Of a stretch of 64,000 nt of DNA, positions 34,982-47,847 are shown in pieces. The position numbers and the translations under genes were made by a program. The stretch is from Allacma fusca (lineage: Eukaryota > Arthropoda > Collembola > Symphypleona > Sminthuridae): contig OX359247.1 of the NCBI GenBank assembly GCA_947179485.1, forward strand, positions 61,353,131 through 61,417,130. The letters run 5' to 3'. Position 1 is the first letter of the stretch; each line of letters begins with the position of its first letter. The notes below the pieces were generated by a model. That model saw only the letters and a program-made list of their open reading frames with translations. It was not told the origin of the DNA and did not search any database.

Positions 34982-36405
34982 TATAGCTCCTCACGAGTAC
35001 GAGTAGATACTCGAGTTTCGAGTTCGAGTACGAGTACGGGTCGAGTACGGTATCAACTTAAATTGGTACTTGTACTCGTCGGTCGAGTATCCGTTTTCGT
35101 ACTCGAACTTGAGTATATTTCTAACGAGTATCAGAGCGAGTACGAGTACGTTCAAAGTACTTGAACCAAAGCACGAGTACGAGTTCGGGACATAAATTCA
35201 AAAGTACTTGAACCCGTACTTGGATTTACATTTGATACTCGAGTAATTTCCTCCAGCACAAAGTCCACATCCATATTTCCTTGATTACAAAAAACAGTTG
35301 TTGTTTTTCCGAAGCAAAAAAGGAAAAGCGGTTAAACTCAAAATTACTCCGAATAGCATGAAACGTTACACCTACAGCGTAAGTTACAGTATTATTTACT
35401 GTATTGTTACACCTCTGATTGTGAATTGAGTACTACTGTAGTTACTAGTGATGCCAATGGTCTGGTCTGATCCAGATTTTATGAAACTGGTCTGGTCCGA
35501 AGCTCAGACCAGACCAATGGTCTGGTCCAGTTTTTCGGACCAGACCAGACCAAAGACCATGGTCCGGACCATGGTCCAGAAAACCATAGAGTGCAATTAG
35601 ACAATCACATTTTATTCAGTGAAATTCTTGTTTTATCACCAGAAATGACATTTTTAATTTGTTCCATGGGATTTCTTTGACTCATAATTTTTTATTTTGC
35701 ATACTTTCTGGACCATGGTCCTTGTGGTCTGGTCTGGTCTGGTCCTGAAGCTGGACCAATTGTATCTGGTCTGGTCCAAGTGTTGGATCAGACCGGACCA
35801 GACCAATAACGGACCATTATAAATGGTCCGGACCAGACCATTGGCATCCCTAGTAGTTACTAATTGTAAGTATTTACCTATCGCCGTAAAATATAATGGA
35901 ACAGGAGAATAGGGCAGAATTAATGAAGGTTAGAATGAGATTGACCTGACTGAAGAGAATCCAGTCGATATGACTGGCAGAATCAAATCTTGATCTATTG
36001 TTCATCGGCATTTTAATCTCGTTGGAGAAAATTTTCATTGCAAACACTGTTCGTAAGTTGCAGTTACAAATTCTTCTTAGTTGAATCTACAATTTGTTTT
36101 CTATGTCAATATCTGTTTAACAAAAAATAACATCTAAAAAATTTCTTTTCGGTGTACTTGACACTCGAGTACGGTTCGAGTACGAGTTCAAGTACGGGTC
36201 GGTCGGTATATATGTTTTATACTCGTAAGTACGGTCCAAGTTCGGTAAAAAATTTAGAAATATAATACCGTCCTCCGAGTACAGGATTTATTACTCGTAC
36301 TTGAAGACACAAGTCCGGGTCAAGCGGGAATTTGACCCGACAATTCGAGTACGGTTCCAAGTACGAGTACGGTATGGATAACTACTCGACCCGTAAGGAG
36401 CTATA
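34982..36405. mobile_element. inverted-repeat element with GAGTACGAGTACG arrays (E7)
   Basis: The outer ends are TATAGCTCCT and AGGAGCTATA. Next to each is a long array of ACTCGAGTACGAGTACG-like units in both orientations (34990-35240 and 36160-36390). The centre is unique and hosts the nested element at 35446-35852. I could not find a convincing target duplication, so the superfamily is unresolved; the architecture resembles the hAT-like elements elsewhere in the window. Confidence 0.65.
35446..35852. mobile_element. hAT-like non-autonomous element with GGTCTGGTCC array (E5)
   Basis: Ends TAGTGATGCCAATGG and CCATTGGCATCCCTA (one mismatch) with exact 8-bp duplication GTAGTTAC (35438-35445, 35853-35860). 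Both arms are GGTCTGGTCC / GGACCAGACC arrays that directly continue the terminal repeat; the AT-rich centre is about 100 bp. Nested inside E7. Confidence 0.9.
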
Positions 36406-36560
36406 TTGTCCACGTAGGCAACTTTGCGTCCGAACTTTTTGTGGCCGACGATGCATCCCACGGCAGTTTTTGTTCCGGGGTTAATTGGGCAGATTGTTGG
36501 GCAATGGCGAGCGCATCAATTTCCTTAAACAACACGGATGTCTCCTAGTCTTGATGCCTA
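36406..36560 (-). other. coding-like GC-richer fragment beside E7
   Basis: On the minus strand two frames are open at once: one contains GTKTAVGCIVGHKKFGRKV, the other KEIDALAIAQQSAQLTPEQK. Base composition is clearly richer in GC than the neighbours. I recognise neither protein; it could be a captured exon fragment or transposon cargo. Confidence 0.3.
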
Positions 36561-37597
36561 ATCCGTTATTGCTATCGGGAATTTAATATATTTAATACTC
36601 GAATATTGAGCTAAATAAGATTCCTTAAATATTAACAGTTTTATTTGAATACTGCCTAACATATTAATTTATCTATTAACAAATCAGTCGTAAATAATTA
36701 TCTGTAATTAATTTTGTAATGTACTCAGGAAATGTTTTAATAAAAACCACACGAAAATTTTAATGAGTGGATTATTTTGTAAACTGAAGAAAAACTTTGT
36801 GCAAAGGAACTATTAAAGTAATTGTATTCACCCATGTGAGCTAGGTATTTCTGTATGTGCTCATTTTGTGTATTGCGGGGACATACATATGTACATATTT
36901 GAGGCATTGCAGTAGTTCGAGTTAAAGTCATTTACCTTTTATCATTCCATTGTCATTTAAATACATGCTTACTTGTCACGAGTCATTAGCTCCTTTGAAT
37001 TTCTAGTGTATCATCAAAGATTTACAAACAAATCGACGAACGAAATAATTATCTGGTGATGTTTTCCGCATCCTGCATATATCTATGTTTACACATGCGT
37101 AGGTTTTTATGGGGGTTCATTTAATTTTGAACGACTGTGATAGTGAATAATGAGAAAATAGCAATAACATTTTCAAAATCCATATAAATCTATGCATGAA
37201 TTATTTTTGTATTTTCAGCGAATTTTCTCATTTTTTTTATATTTGTAACAAGTTTAAACAAAATTTTAGCTCTAATACTAAAATTCACTCATTAACAATT
37301 ATGCATCAAATACTCATTCCCAAAAGCACCGGCATAATAAATAAATTAAAACAACGGCAGTACCCCTCACATGCGTTTTTGGTAGTTCAGTTCGTACTGA
37401 ATTTTAAAATCTGCGCATTTGAAATAATCATAAATTATTTTTATGTAATAATAAATTATGTCACATTAATACATGCACAAAAACTACGGATAAAGTTTCC
37501 TTCCTACAAAAATAAATCACTGATTTAAAAAATCAAGTACGAAGGCTAAGGATGTGCAGGAGAATTTTAAAACTATACAATTATTTTCCCATTATTT
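36561..37597. other. no gene seen
   Basis: AT-rich stretch with chance frames at 36737-36931 (-) and 37196-37528 (+); the latter is Phe/Ile/Asn-rich as expected from AT-rich noise. Confidence 0.4.
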
Positions 37598-38328
37598 TTA
37601 AACAACCTTTAACCCTTCTTGGTGAAGTGAAGTTGTAAGTTCCCGAAACTGGAGATCTTTCTCCACCACAACTTCCTCCAACTCAATTTGGGATTGTTCC
37701 GGTATTTTATTCTGGGGGTAAATCACATAAAAAAATACTGAAATAGTAATAAAAGCCCCTACAGAAGCAATCCCAATCAAAATGATCCAAATACTTCCTC
37801 CTTCTCTTTCTTCTCTGTACGACAATTCCAGGACTTCGACCGTCACCGCCCGATGATTTGATATCTCCGTTGAAGGGTCCTCATCTCCATCTAAGCCCAC
37901 AAACTCCTTTGCTTTTTCCCCCAAATCGCTCGCAATCCTTTGGACATACTCCATCCCACCCAGCTCTTCATAAGTAGCTTGAACTTCTCGGACAATGTTG
38001 GAAAACCCATCGACGAAGGTCGTATTCTCATTGGAAAATGCCACATCATGGAAGGTGTCCAGAGTGTTACCAACTATTTTCACTGCCTCATGCCCAGGGA
38101 TGTTATATTGTTGGGTCAGATTTTGGACATACGAGTTGAACCTCCTGGCCAATGTCCGATTCTTAAGATGACTCAGCTTCTCCTCTGCGAAATTCACCAG
38201 GGCTGAGGATGCTTGAGAAAATATTGAATGCTCACCAACCTCTTCTGAAATAGTATGGTTATCGTACTCTGAACTGTCTTCATGGAACCAGGACAACATC
38301 TCCTGGACTCCTTGGTCCTCCTCAAAAC
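37598..38328 (-). CDS. single-pass membrane protein, unknown
   Basis: A minus-strand exon with acceptor CTATGCAG just above 38328. The frame contains a Met at 38299 (233 aa from there), but the acceptor suggests an upstream exon, probably with the true N-terminus, that I could not find. The outer part has four N-glycosylation sequons (NHT, NRT, NLT, NTT) and amphipathic, helix-like stretches. Residues about 168-193 (IWIILIGIASVGAFITISVF) form a membrane helix, followed by an acidic tail of about 40 residues. The topology suggests a type I membrane protein if a signal peptide exists upstream. No family recognised. Confidence 0.6.
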
Positions 38329-40547
38329 CTGCATAGTTTTCATTGAGAACGTTTTAGGGAGAAGCTCAATATTTAATTCATGGTAAAATCTAGATTCTAT
38401 GTAATTTTTGTAATTTTTAATAATAAATTAAAATCCAATGGGATAGAAATTGACTTTGGGAAAATTCTTTTAGAGAACCACAAATGTTATGGAAATCTCA
38501 AGCAAGAGAAAAGCAAAGCCAAGAAAAAGGACTGGAAAAAATAGTGAGGAAATTCGGAGCTTGTTTCACTCTCATGGTTGAAAACTTGTAAAACTTAAAT
38601 TGGTGTGAAAGTATTTAATTATTGTAAAATAAAATAAGATCCTTATTTACCATTTCCTGCTGCTTCCGAGTATGTACATCCAACGAGGCATCTCAGGATG
38701 GTTAAAATTTTGATGAGAGCAAAATGCTTGACGGATAATAATTGTGACATTTTTTAAGATTGACGGTAGCAGACCAAGAGTAACTATCAGAGCAAAATGT
38801 AAGGGATCAAAGAGCAATGATATGAATGAGAATTTTAATGCTTCTCAATACGCTGAATCCACTTAACTGACTTAATTTGGTCCCGCTAAAAGGTTCTGAT
38901 CAGAAATGATTTTTGTTTATCGAAAAGCCATTCATGAAGGGCAAATGTATGTGTTGTGGAATCTGATAGAGCTAAAGCACAGAGAGACATATTCAGAGGG
39001 GTTACTTCACGTGTTATGCAATATAAGTAGGCAATCTGAGACAAACTCTATCAGTACAGGACCCCTGACATTAAATAATCTGTTGAATAGGTTCTGTTTA
39101 TCCTGACCTCAGTTATTGCGCCTTCCCGGAATCAACGCACTGTCAATCCTAGTTGTGTTTAATATAATACGTACATACATAGATACGCACTTGTGTAGTT
39201 TACATTAGAGTTACAAGTAAATACATTTCGGAAATTCATAGCGTACTCCCTTGTGCCAAAGACTGTTATTGCCATGAACTTGTAGGGAGAAAAATTCAGC
39301 CATCTATTAAGTAACCATTTTTGTTGGATGCTGAAATCCATTCTCTCCCAGTGATAATTTTTATGCCTAATAAGCCACTCATTGCTAAAGGAATTTTGTC
39401 GACTAATTATAAACTCTTGTTTACCTAATTTTGCCTCAACTAAGAACTTACTGATTTGTTGTTCTTCCGGTTGCTCACAGGCTCTTTTGTGTTTATTCCA
39501 CTTTAGTCTACAGGAGCTGCTACTAGAGAACAAACATTATGACACTTTATGCTGCCCCTATGCACATAGTAGATATATACATATGTAAATCAAGTATGAA
39601 TGACGAAAATGGGATTTATTATACATACGATCATACGACCATTCATTCAACCAATTTTGCTTAAATTTCGAAATCCTAAATGTTTTTCATCTCTAATTTT
39701 AAAACGACATGCTTGCATTATGTGTTTTACTAGCGAATTTAATTTTGAAGGGTTGAATAAATTCACTCAAAGTAAAAGTCTCATATCAAAGGAATAAGGA
39801 ATGTATAATGAGCATCCACAGAACGTAGTAATTTCCTGGAAAGAATAAAACAGAATCGACCCTTTCAACAAGGAAAACCAACAAGTTGACATTCAGACCA
39901 CTGAAGAACAAATTCCAGTTAACATCATATCTTGCAGTGAATAATGCATTGAACGCTGTAAGCATTTCAAAATTCTAGTCTTCCAGACCAATATGTACAG
40001 TGCAGTTCCACTAAAAACGGACCCTTCAACAAAATGACAACTGGTGATGAAATACATGTACAAAATTTAACATTTAGGGGGGAAATGAATTAACAGTGGA
40101 AATTTGTCTAAACATGTTTCCCTCTTAAGACCATTACTTTATAAAGAAATCTCTTTGAACGAGAATACACTGCACACTTATGCATATTTGTTTAAATATT
40201 TGTTGAAGACAAAATATAAATTATCTATAAATGACCATATGTGCATTGAATTACGCATTTTGTGACTCAATAAATTTTATATGGGCTTACGGGAAGGAGA
40301 ATATTTTCTTGGATTTCATAGCCAGAGCAAAGCCAGAGTTACTACTTCAATAAATGAGCAGCCACTAACATGTAATTATCATGTTAAATTTGTTACGTAT
40401 GCGTTATAATGTAACATTCATGTGCGTATATTTATCCGTCATTAGATTTCCTGTAAACAGCAAGTTTTCCTCCGAGTAAATACCGCTTTGGGTGTAGAAA
40501 CATGAATCAACATGTACAGAAATATATTTGAGCAGACAGATAGTAAC
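38329..40547. other. no gene firmly supported
   Basis: May hold the missing first exon of the membrane protein on the minus strand (a GTAAAT donor lies near 38650), but nothing decisive. The 124-codon minus frame at 39159-39533 is unsupported by composition or similarity. Confidence 0.35.
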
Positions 40548-40554
40548 TATAAAA
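40548..40554 (+). promoter_or_regulatory. TATA box of cysteine-rich peptide gene 1
   Basis: TATAAAA lies 63 bp before the start codon. A possible initiator CCAGTT at about 40573-40578 follows at close to the standard distance. Confidence 0.5.
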
Positions 40555-40616
40555 CCATTCGTCTTTTATCTGCCAGTTATTTTACTTATAGAAACATTTG
40601 AGACCTCTGACCCGAA

Positions 40617-41085
40617 ATGAAACTACTTTGGCTCAACCTTTGCCTTTTCTTTATCTTGACTGGGATTTCTGTACGAGGTACGTGAGTTGGTTTTGATTAA
40701 AAAATAATTATCGATTACTTTATTCTTATCACTCTGTTAAAGCATTCCAAAATTGAGTTAATTGTGACACTTCCAAATAAATTCAATTAAATCAATGATC
40801 AGGAGACATAACACTGTGGTAAACTGGATTGTGCTTAAATATTTCTCTTCCTAGGGGTCTCTTACAGTCAGAGCAAATTCGAATGATTTACTGTAATTTT
40901 CAGAAGATCATCTTTACTTTAAATATTGTATCCTTTTTTTGAAACTTTTTTCTCTGAAAATTTCAGGAGACAGGCGTTGTTTTCGACATGAATGTCGGGT
41001 GAGCCCAAATAACTGCCCTAAGGGACAACAATGCATTAGAACATTTTGCGGACTAAGATGTGCGACTAAATCTGCAGTGCTTTAA
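40617..41085 (+). CDS. cysteine-rich secreted peptide 1 (59 aa)
   Basis: Two exons, 40617-40677 and 40967-41085, joined in phase 1 (donor GTACGT, acceptor TTTCAG). Exon 1 is exactly a signal peptide, MKLLWLNLCLFFILTGISVR. The mature peptide starts at the splice Gly and is a basic 39-residue chain with six cysteines, spacing C-x4-C-x6-C-x5-C-x4-C-x3-C, including CPKGQQC and CGLRC. Net positive charge, small size and six cysteines suggest an antimicrobial- or knottin-like disulfide peptide; this is inference. Peptides 2 and 3 downstream have the same gene structure. No named family recognised. Confidence 0.8.
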
Positions 41086-42018
41086 GTTACATTTTACTGG
41101 AAATATCATAAACCACAGTTGACTGTCATTTCTGTCATGTATTTACATGAGATTAAAAAAATTAATTACTAAATTTTAAAATGGAAGCTTTATTGAAAAT
41201 TAATAAATGTTTATACACTATTCTAATTTGGTATTGATTTTTATTTTTATTAACTAAAATTTTTAAACGCATATTTTAAATTTAAACTAACTGGTTAAAT
41301 GAAAAGTATAAGTTGACGTTTCTGAAAGTTAATTTTTTGCAGCACATAATGGATTAGCAAAAAATTATTAGTATAATTTTACAACCAGGAAGAAAATTTT
41401 AATTCATGACTGAGAATAAAAAGCTAGTATTGGGTTGTTGGGGCTGTGGTCAAATATCGACCATGAATAAAACTTATGTAAATTTTTACTACTGTTAATG
41501 AAAATTATAATAATCAATGTCACACTGCGTCAATAAAAAAATAATTCAGAGTTTCACTATTTTGTATTCAATAAATAATACTTTTATAGATCAACCGGCT
41601 CAATGGAATTCCAATGTTAAGCCTATGTACCTAATTATTTGTTGTAAATTGTGTAAAATGTATGAATCTATTTCGTCACAAGCTATTGCTTTCTTAATTG
41701 TTTCCTCTCTGCACAGTACACTCATGTTATAAGATCACCCTTAAAAGGATTTCAGGCTTTTTTAGGAGTAAACTTAACACTGCAGTAAATATGAGTGTCC
41801 AAACAATTTTGTTGTACCCTATAAAAAACAACCTTTGTAGAGGGCACTGCTTCTGCAAATAGTTGACGGTATCTAAAATTCTTGGGATTTAAATGGAAAG
41901 TCAATAGTAAGCTACCATTATTTATTTAAGTAAACGCAGAGAGGCTATTATTGTGTCCTAAGAGCTACTGTGGAAACTGAGAGAAGGATTTCTGACAAAA
42001 AAATTCCCTTGAATTCCG
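41086..42018. other. intergenic between peptide genes
   Basis: AT-rich; the frame at 41517-41732 has no signal peptide plus splice pattern and is probably noise. Confidence 0.4.
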
Positions 42019-42026
42019 TATAAAAA
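42019..42026 (+). promoter_or_regulatory. TATA box of cysteine-rich peptide gene 2
   Basis: GTATAAAAAG with an initiator-like TTAGTT about 27 bp downstream (42046-42051). The implied 5' UTR before the ATG at 42235 would be about 185 bp. Confidence 0.45.
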
Positions 42027-42234
42027 GAAACGTAGGCCCGCACATTTAGTTACACACAGGAAGAAACCTGCTCTAAGTCATGTCTGAGGTTTCTTTAGGA
42101 AAAGGCACTCGATTCCTTTCCCTCCAAAATTTATTTCCTGGTTTTCATAGGTTTTTTTATTTTTGTTTTTAAAAAAATATAAATTAAATCAATTCGACAA
42201 GCAAAAATAGGTTTTAAATGTGTTTGGAACAAAC

Positions 42235-42692
42235 ATGAAACTGTTCTGGTTGGCGCTTAATTTGTTTCTACTCTTAAATGGACTTCACGTTCAAGGTAAT
42301 TTATAGTGCCGCGGAGCGTTCATTCATTTTTATTTATCCTACACATCTTATTTTCTGTGTACACTCTATTCACAATCTAACAGATTTCTACATAAAGAGT
42401 ATTTTTCTGTGGTGGTAAAATGTCAAAGAGAATTCCATAATAATTTTCTTAAAAGTGTATTTTCTTACACTGCATTCTATTTTTAAGGGTAACAACCCCC
42501 GTTCTTTTTTAATAAGAGCACCCCTAAAAGTCTTAAACAGTATTAACAAAATAAACTAATAATTAATAAATTTGTTTTGAATACGCAGGACAGCGCTGTT
42601 ATCGTTTCAGAGATGAATGTCGGGTAAACCGTGACACTTGCAAGAGCCCTCTGGTCTGTATTCGATATGTTTGTGGGACACGGTGCATCTAG
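42235..42692 (+). CDS. cysteine-rich secreted peptide 2 (54 aa)
   Basis: Exons 42235-42295 and 42589-42692, phase 1 intron (GTAATT donor, ACGCAG acceptor). Exon 1 encodes the signal peptide MKLFWLALNLFLLLNGLHVQ. The mature part has six cysteines spaced C-x6-C-x6-C-x5-C-x4-C-x3-C, with DECRVN and VCGTRC aligning to HECRVS and FCGLRC of peptide 1; first-loop length differs by two residues. Basic, no long tail. Clearly a paralog of peptide 1. Function unknown; antimicrobial-like by size and charge. Confidence 0.82.
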
Positions 42693-45600
42693 GAAAAATG
42701 GTTTTGCGAGGTTAGACCGGATAAATCAATTCTCACGTAATCTGGGAAAGGACATTCTTGTAATTTCATTCAATAATTTAATCAACACTAAAGACTTATA
42801 ATTACCTATAAAATGACCTTGTTAGTGGTAAACAGTCGCTGGTATTGTTAGTTGTTTCCTACTGAAATTATTATTCTTACTAATTATATTTTCCCGCGTT
42901 ATTAATAATAACCTTTATTACGGCCACTATTAAATATTATTGCACTCTACACCTTGAATTATGAAGTTTTTAATGGGAAATGTAAAGTATTTTTCTTGTA
43001 TTTATTTCTGTCCATGAGTTTTGTAGTATTAAAATAATTAGTGTTGGGATGACTTGTAATATTAAAATAAACGGAGTATACATATGTAGCTGACATGTTG
43101 TTGGAGCAATGAATGCCAATTAACTTATTAACATGTTGAAATAGATTAAATAAAATTGTTATTATTGATAATATTCAAACATTTTGACATAAACTTTTAT
43201 TGTTATTGTTAGTCAAATCTGTGCAGATTTTCTCTTATTTATCATTTCTTACAAAGTACTTTTTTCTGCTGGTCTAGGGTGGCTTGATTTAAATCTTTAT
43301 ATTATTTGTCAAATAAATAACGGATTTAAATTAAATTATTATTTAAAACTTTGCGGTTAGGTAAATGTTATTTGGGGACTCAAACATTGTATAATATGCA
43401 TATTGGGTATTTTTAGGATATTTTGATGATGTGCGCAAACTGACACGGTGGCATAAAAGTTAGACATATTTTGTGCATCTAGTTGGGGGCTACGATTACA
43501 TGATTTCAACAATACTACATTGGATCACACACACATTGTACAGTGTGTGTTAGACCCCATCCGATGTGCTTTCCAAGGGTTTTCTCTAAGGTTTCTTGAA
43601 ATTCTGTCAAATCTTCCCTCGGGATACAGACCCGCACGTTTGTAGACCCAGTGAGATGGTAAATTCATGAGCTTGTAGCAAAGTAGTTAAAATGGAGTTA
43701 AAATTCAACATACCAAAAATATTAAATTAATTTCTATGAACAATGGAACATTTGTTGAATTCTGAATTATAATTAATACTGATAATAGTGTTTAGGATAC
43801 GACGAGATGATTATTGTAATGCTGCTGTTGTAATTTAGCATTATAAAACTTTCATTTACTTTTCAGGAATAAATGTATTTTCTCAATTTAGTGGGTTAAA
43901 GATATCCTAATGCATCTACACTATCTATAGCTATTAATAGTAATGAGTTAGTTGTAAGGACGTGATGAATGACAGCAGTCACAGGCACACAAAAAAGTAC
44001 TATTTTCCTTTATGAACTTTATTTTTTCGTCTATTAAAGTAACAGTTCTTGCAAAAACTACACCGGAGAATTATACTAAATTAGACACATTTACTGGCAC
44101 CATATTTAAGCGTTCATCTGATTATTGCATACATTCAAGTTTCGACATATGTATTTGTTCAAACAACTATAAGGAATTTAAAAACTCACGAAGCAATGAA
44201 CTTCCATAAATATTCCTTCACTAAATGGAAGGGTTTTATCTGTGTAAAACGGACATTCCAGATTCGCCAGAAACACATCCTCAACCCTCACTTGATAAAC
44301 TCTCTAAATTCAAAAGAATTCACAGAAATTACAGACTGACACATGAGATGGTTTACAATTTCCGAATTTGCAAAAATATCTGTAAATTGCACAGAGTTTT
44401 GCCGCCGTCGAAACTTTTCTATGATATTGGTTGACATGGGGTTTGAATCGTGTGGGTCATTTGCCTATTCGGTGAATTATTCCTATTTTAATTTTTTTTG
44501 TAATCAGAAATTTCAATAAAACGGATTCGTCGATCCAGAATCTTTATTGCGTTCATTTTTTTCATTAAGTTACTATTTGTCGAAAAAGCTGAAGAGTGCT
44601 TCATTTTCGGTTTGTAGTGACTGTGTTTGAATTGTAAGATCACTGCGGTTCACAAACACAGAAAATTTTGTATGGGCAGGTGTGTTGATTGTAAAGGTTT
44701 GCTTAGTGTCAAGAACGTACATGTAAAAATTCTTCGCCGCACTTGTTGTCACAAAGGTAATACTTGTTAATACAAAGCCCTCAACCGTGTTCCATTTCTA
44801 ATATGTATATATTTGTAGATGCTCATCTTATAGGGACGCTGTTGTAGAATAGCTCCAGGTAACAAAGAACTGTTACTGATACTTCAACCTTTATAAATAC
44901 AAAAGCCTTTCAGTATCAACTGTGTTTAGAAGGACAAGTACTCAATTTGCTACTTACTCTCTATTTAATACAGAAATTATTTTAAGAGAGAATTTCGTTC
45001 TCTGTGGCATGTCACATGGACTGTAATTAAGATGGTCGGGAATGGGATTGAGTACAAATAATTATTGTCCTCATAGATATTAATTTATATCTTATGGGGA
45101 GTGCACAGTATATAATGAAGTTCACTGCTAATCCAAGGTTTGCAGTTTATCCCCAAAATGTAAGAAAAATTAGCTGTAAGTTCAAAAAAAATCCCAAGAC
45201 ACCACATTTTAATTGCTATAAATACTTTCAGGATAAATGTTTCACTGGACTTCAAGGTGATAAGTAATTATCTGTTTAGAAATTATTTTCCAAGGGATTT
45301 TTCCAGGTGTCCAACGGCTTGCTGTTTTCAACGAACTTGGTGGATGCATAAATGCATAGGATATTAAATGTAACGGCCATCTTATTTCCAGCCTTCATCA
45401 TTATACCTTCAAGAGTAAAATCGGTTACAAGGAAAGGTGATGTTATTAGAGTTCTCAAATTACATCCTCCTTCAAAGATAAACAACAAAATCCAAAATAA
45501 GCACAGTGGTCTCTCTTTATAAAGACTCTGTAGAGCCGGTTCTTTTTTACGGCAGGCTTTGGCATCCTAACCCCAGATATTTCACACACTGTATGTACCT

Positions 45601-46284
45601 ATATATCTCTGTATACTGAAATCCCTTATAAGGAAACCTTGTAATTATGTCACAATTTTTCAAAACGATTTGGTGTTATTATGAAAAGAGCCGGCTGTAG
45701 TGGAATAAAGTAATGTATCTGATTCCGTATGAGTCCCCGAATGTCAAGAGCTTGTTTATGTCTTTCTTCAAAGAGATATGTTACATGTGTTGAAAAAAAA
45801 CTGGTCACGAGCCATTAAATCCTTATTTTGAAATTTGCATGAGTAAACCAGTACTTTTATATATTTGGCAAACACATGTGCACTCTGTGTATAAGGACGC
45901 TCCTCAAAGAACCAAACTTTGACTCTATTCCCATGGCATTTGATATAATAGGGCAAAAAATTGGTATGAAAATGTGCTAATTACTTTTGGTCCTATAGAG
46001 AAATACCTCTTTTAATGGATCTTTCGTATCTATATAGGGTTCAATGCTTTTTATACTCTGTATCAGCCTTTACTTTTACTAGGAATTTAGGTATTATTTT
46101 ACAAAAGAAAATGAGATAAAAAGGCATCGTCAGTGCTTGAAATGCAGCAAACTCGATCATCCTAGACTTCAGTCTCCTTGTTGGGTCTCAAAACAGGAAA
46201 ATCTTTGGTTTTCGTTTACTCTTGATTATATCGTATCTACTAGAAAGTTTTTTGACAGGTCTGAAATATCTACATTTGAGCAAA
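42693..46284. other. long intergenic stretch
   Basis: AT-rich with chance frames (44012-44209, 44225-44434 plus; 45276-45488 minus). None has a signal peptide with matching donor or any recognisable domain. A decayed fourth peptide gene could hide here but I did not find one. Confidence 0.4.
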
Positions 46285-46620
46285 ATGAATTTTTTTGGAT
46301 TGATTCTCTGCTTTTTTATGGCTCTGACTGGACTTACCGTTCAAGGTACATATATATTTTTTCTCAGTTGAGATCCCTATTTCCTTATAAAATAATCCAT
46401 AGTATATTAAAATATATTGAGGAACATGGGTTAAAATTATTTCTGTTTTTAAATGTTTGCAGGACAATTTTTTTTCAGCGACAGAAACAGATCTTGTAAT
46501 TCTTATCGACGCTGCGCTCCATTCCGTAACAACTGTCGTTTTAACGAAAGGTGCGTTTTCGACAATAGATGTCGAAGGAGGATTTGTCTCCCACGCCCAC
46601 GATTCTTTTTTGGCAAATGA
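46285..46620 (+). CDS. cysteine-rich secreted peptide 3 (72 aa)
   Basis: Exons 46285-46345 and 46463-46620 with the same 61-nt first exon and phase 1 intron as peptides 1 and 2, but a shorter intron. The signal peptide is MNFFGLILCFFMALTGLTVQ. The mature peptide has six cysteines, C-x5-C-x6-C-x5-C-x5-C-x4-C, and a long Arg/Phe-rich extension on both sides (FFFSDRNRS, LPRPRFFFGK). It is strongly basic, with about a dozen Arg. More diverged than 1 and 2. It fits a cationic disulfide peptide; activity is inferred only. Confidence 0.78.
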
Positions 46621-47847
46621 ACATAACTGAAATTGAAATTATAAGGACATTAATATTCACGGGAATACTTCGCAGGGATCTAATATATTTCGGATTGTGT
46701 AGAAAATATTTTTAAAAAAGGATTATTTATTATTTAAGAGCAAGTAACAGTTTTATTTTATATTGTAATTTATTTTAATATTATTTACTTTATCTGGACA
46801 TCAGTACTTATGTAATACCAGTTTAATTTCCATGTTTCCTCACAATTTATGTAATAAAGGAAGTTTTGAGATGAAGTGATATAAAATTCGAACGCCTTGT
46901 AAATACGTTTTTTTGTAGTTGAATGAATGAATATTGGAAAAAACCTTCATTGTCTTAATTGAATCAGAATCTTGGAGTAATTACTAAAATTATATTGTCG
47001 ATGAAGAGTGAAAATAATCTAGGCGCATTTTCGATTAGTATCAAAATGATCTACATGACTTTACGCTTAAAGGCACAATGATCTAGATAATATGTAGGTA
47101 TTACTCTTCACCGACGATATATTGTCTAAAAACAAACAACTTTCTAGTCTAGCCCATATAAGGGACAAAGGTAAAAAACAGTCCTTTCAAATATTTTACC
47201 ATCAAAGATTGTTCTGTGCAGCTGTAGGGATGAAAGCAACGTTAAGCAACCTGTGAATAACACAATCAAAAAAATTTGATTCCCTTGAGTATCCCTCACA
47301 GGAAACTTCTCTGTATACACCCGCGCCAGATCGAGCTCGGGGTACTATTCTGCATATACAAATACATATGTAGGATACAAATATAGTTGTCATGAAAACA
47401 ATTCTAAGCAAAATGTTTCTACCAAACTGCTTTCTACATATTTTTTCGTACTTACGATTTTTCCGATCAAATTTTAAAAGTTATTTTTCAACACTTTTTT
47501 AAAATTTTTATTAATTTTGTTTTTGGGATAATGTTCTCACAATAAATTTTCTGCTTTATTAAAAGTAATTTATTGTAGAAAGAAAAATAAATAAGCTTCT
47601 TACTGCCGCCCATAAAATTGTCATTGCAAGTGCAAGTCGCAATTCCTAAAGAATATTTTGTTTTTGTACGATACAGTCTCTGGTAATGGTATGACCGAGG
47701 ATATAATAAGTTGTATCATGTACCAATAAAAATTCCTTCAACAACTTTCGTTCTTCAAGTGATCTTTTCAGACAGTAGTTGTTGCCATCTTCATTGGAAC
47801 ACATCAGTGTTAGCAAGCAAACTTCATTCTAAATTTAATCAGGAAAA
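46621..47847. other. intergenic
   Basis: AT-rich, no exon supported; the minus-strand frame 47202-47411 has no recognisable features. Confidence 0.4.

Noticed and set aside
34982..36405. 8-bp target duplication for E7
   Set aside because: Several possible terminus choices were tried at both edges, but none gives a matching 8-bp flank, so hAT membership was not claimed.
39159..39533. 124-codon minus-strand frame
   Set aside because: No signal peptide, domain or splice pattern, and composition typical of AT-rich chance frames.
46115..46135. TATA/initiator pair (GATAAAAAG and TCAGTG) before peptide 3
   Set aside because: The spacing is only about 16 bp, too short for a normal TATA-initiator pair.
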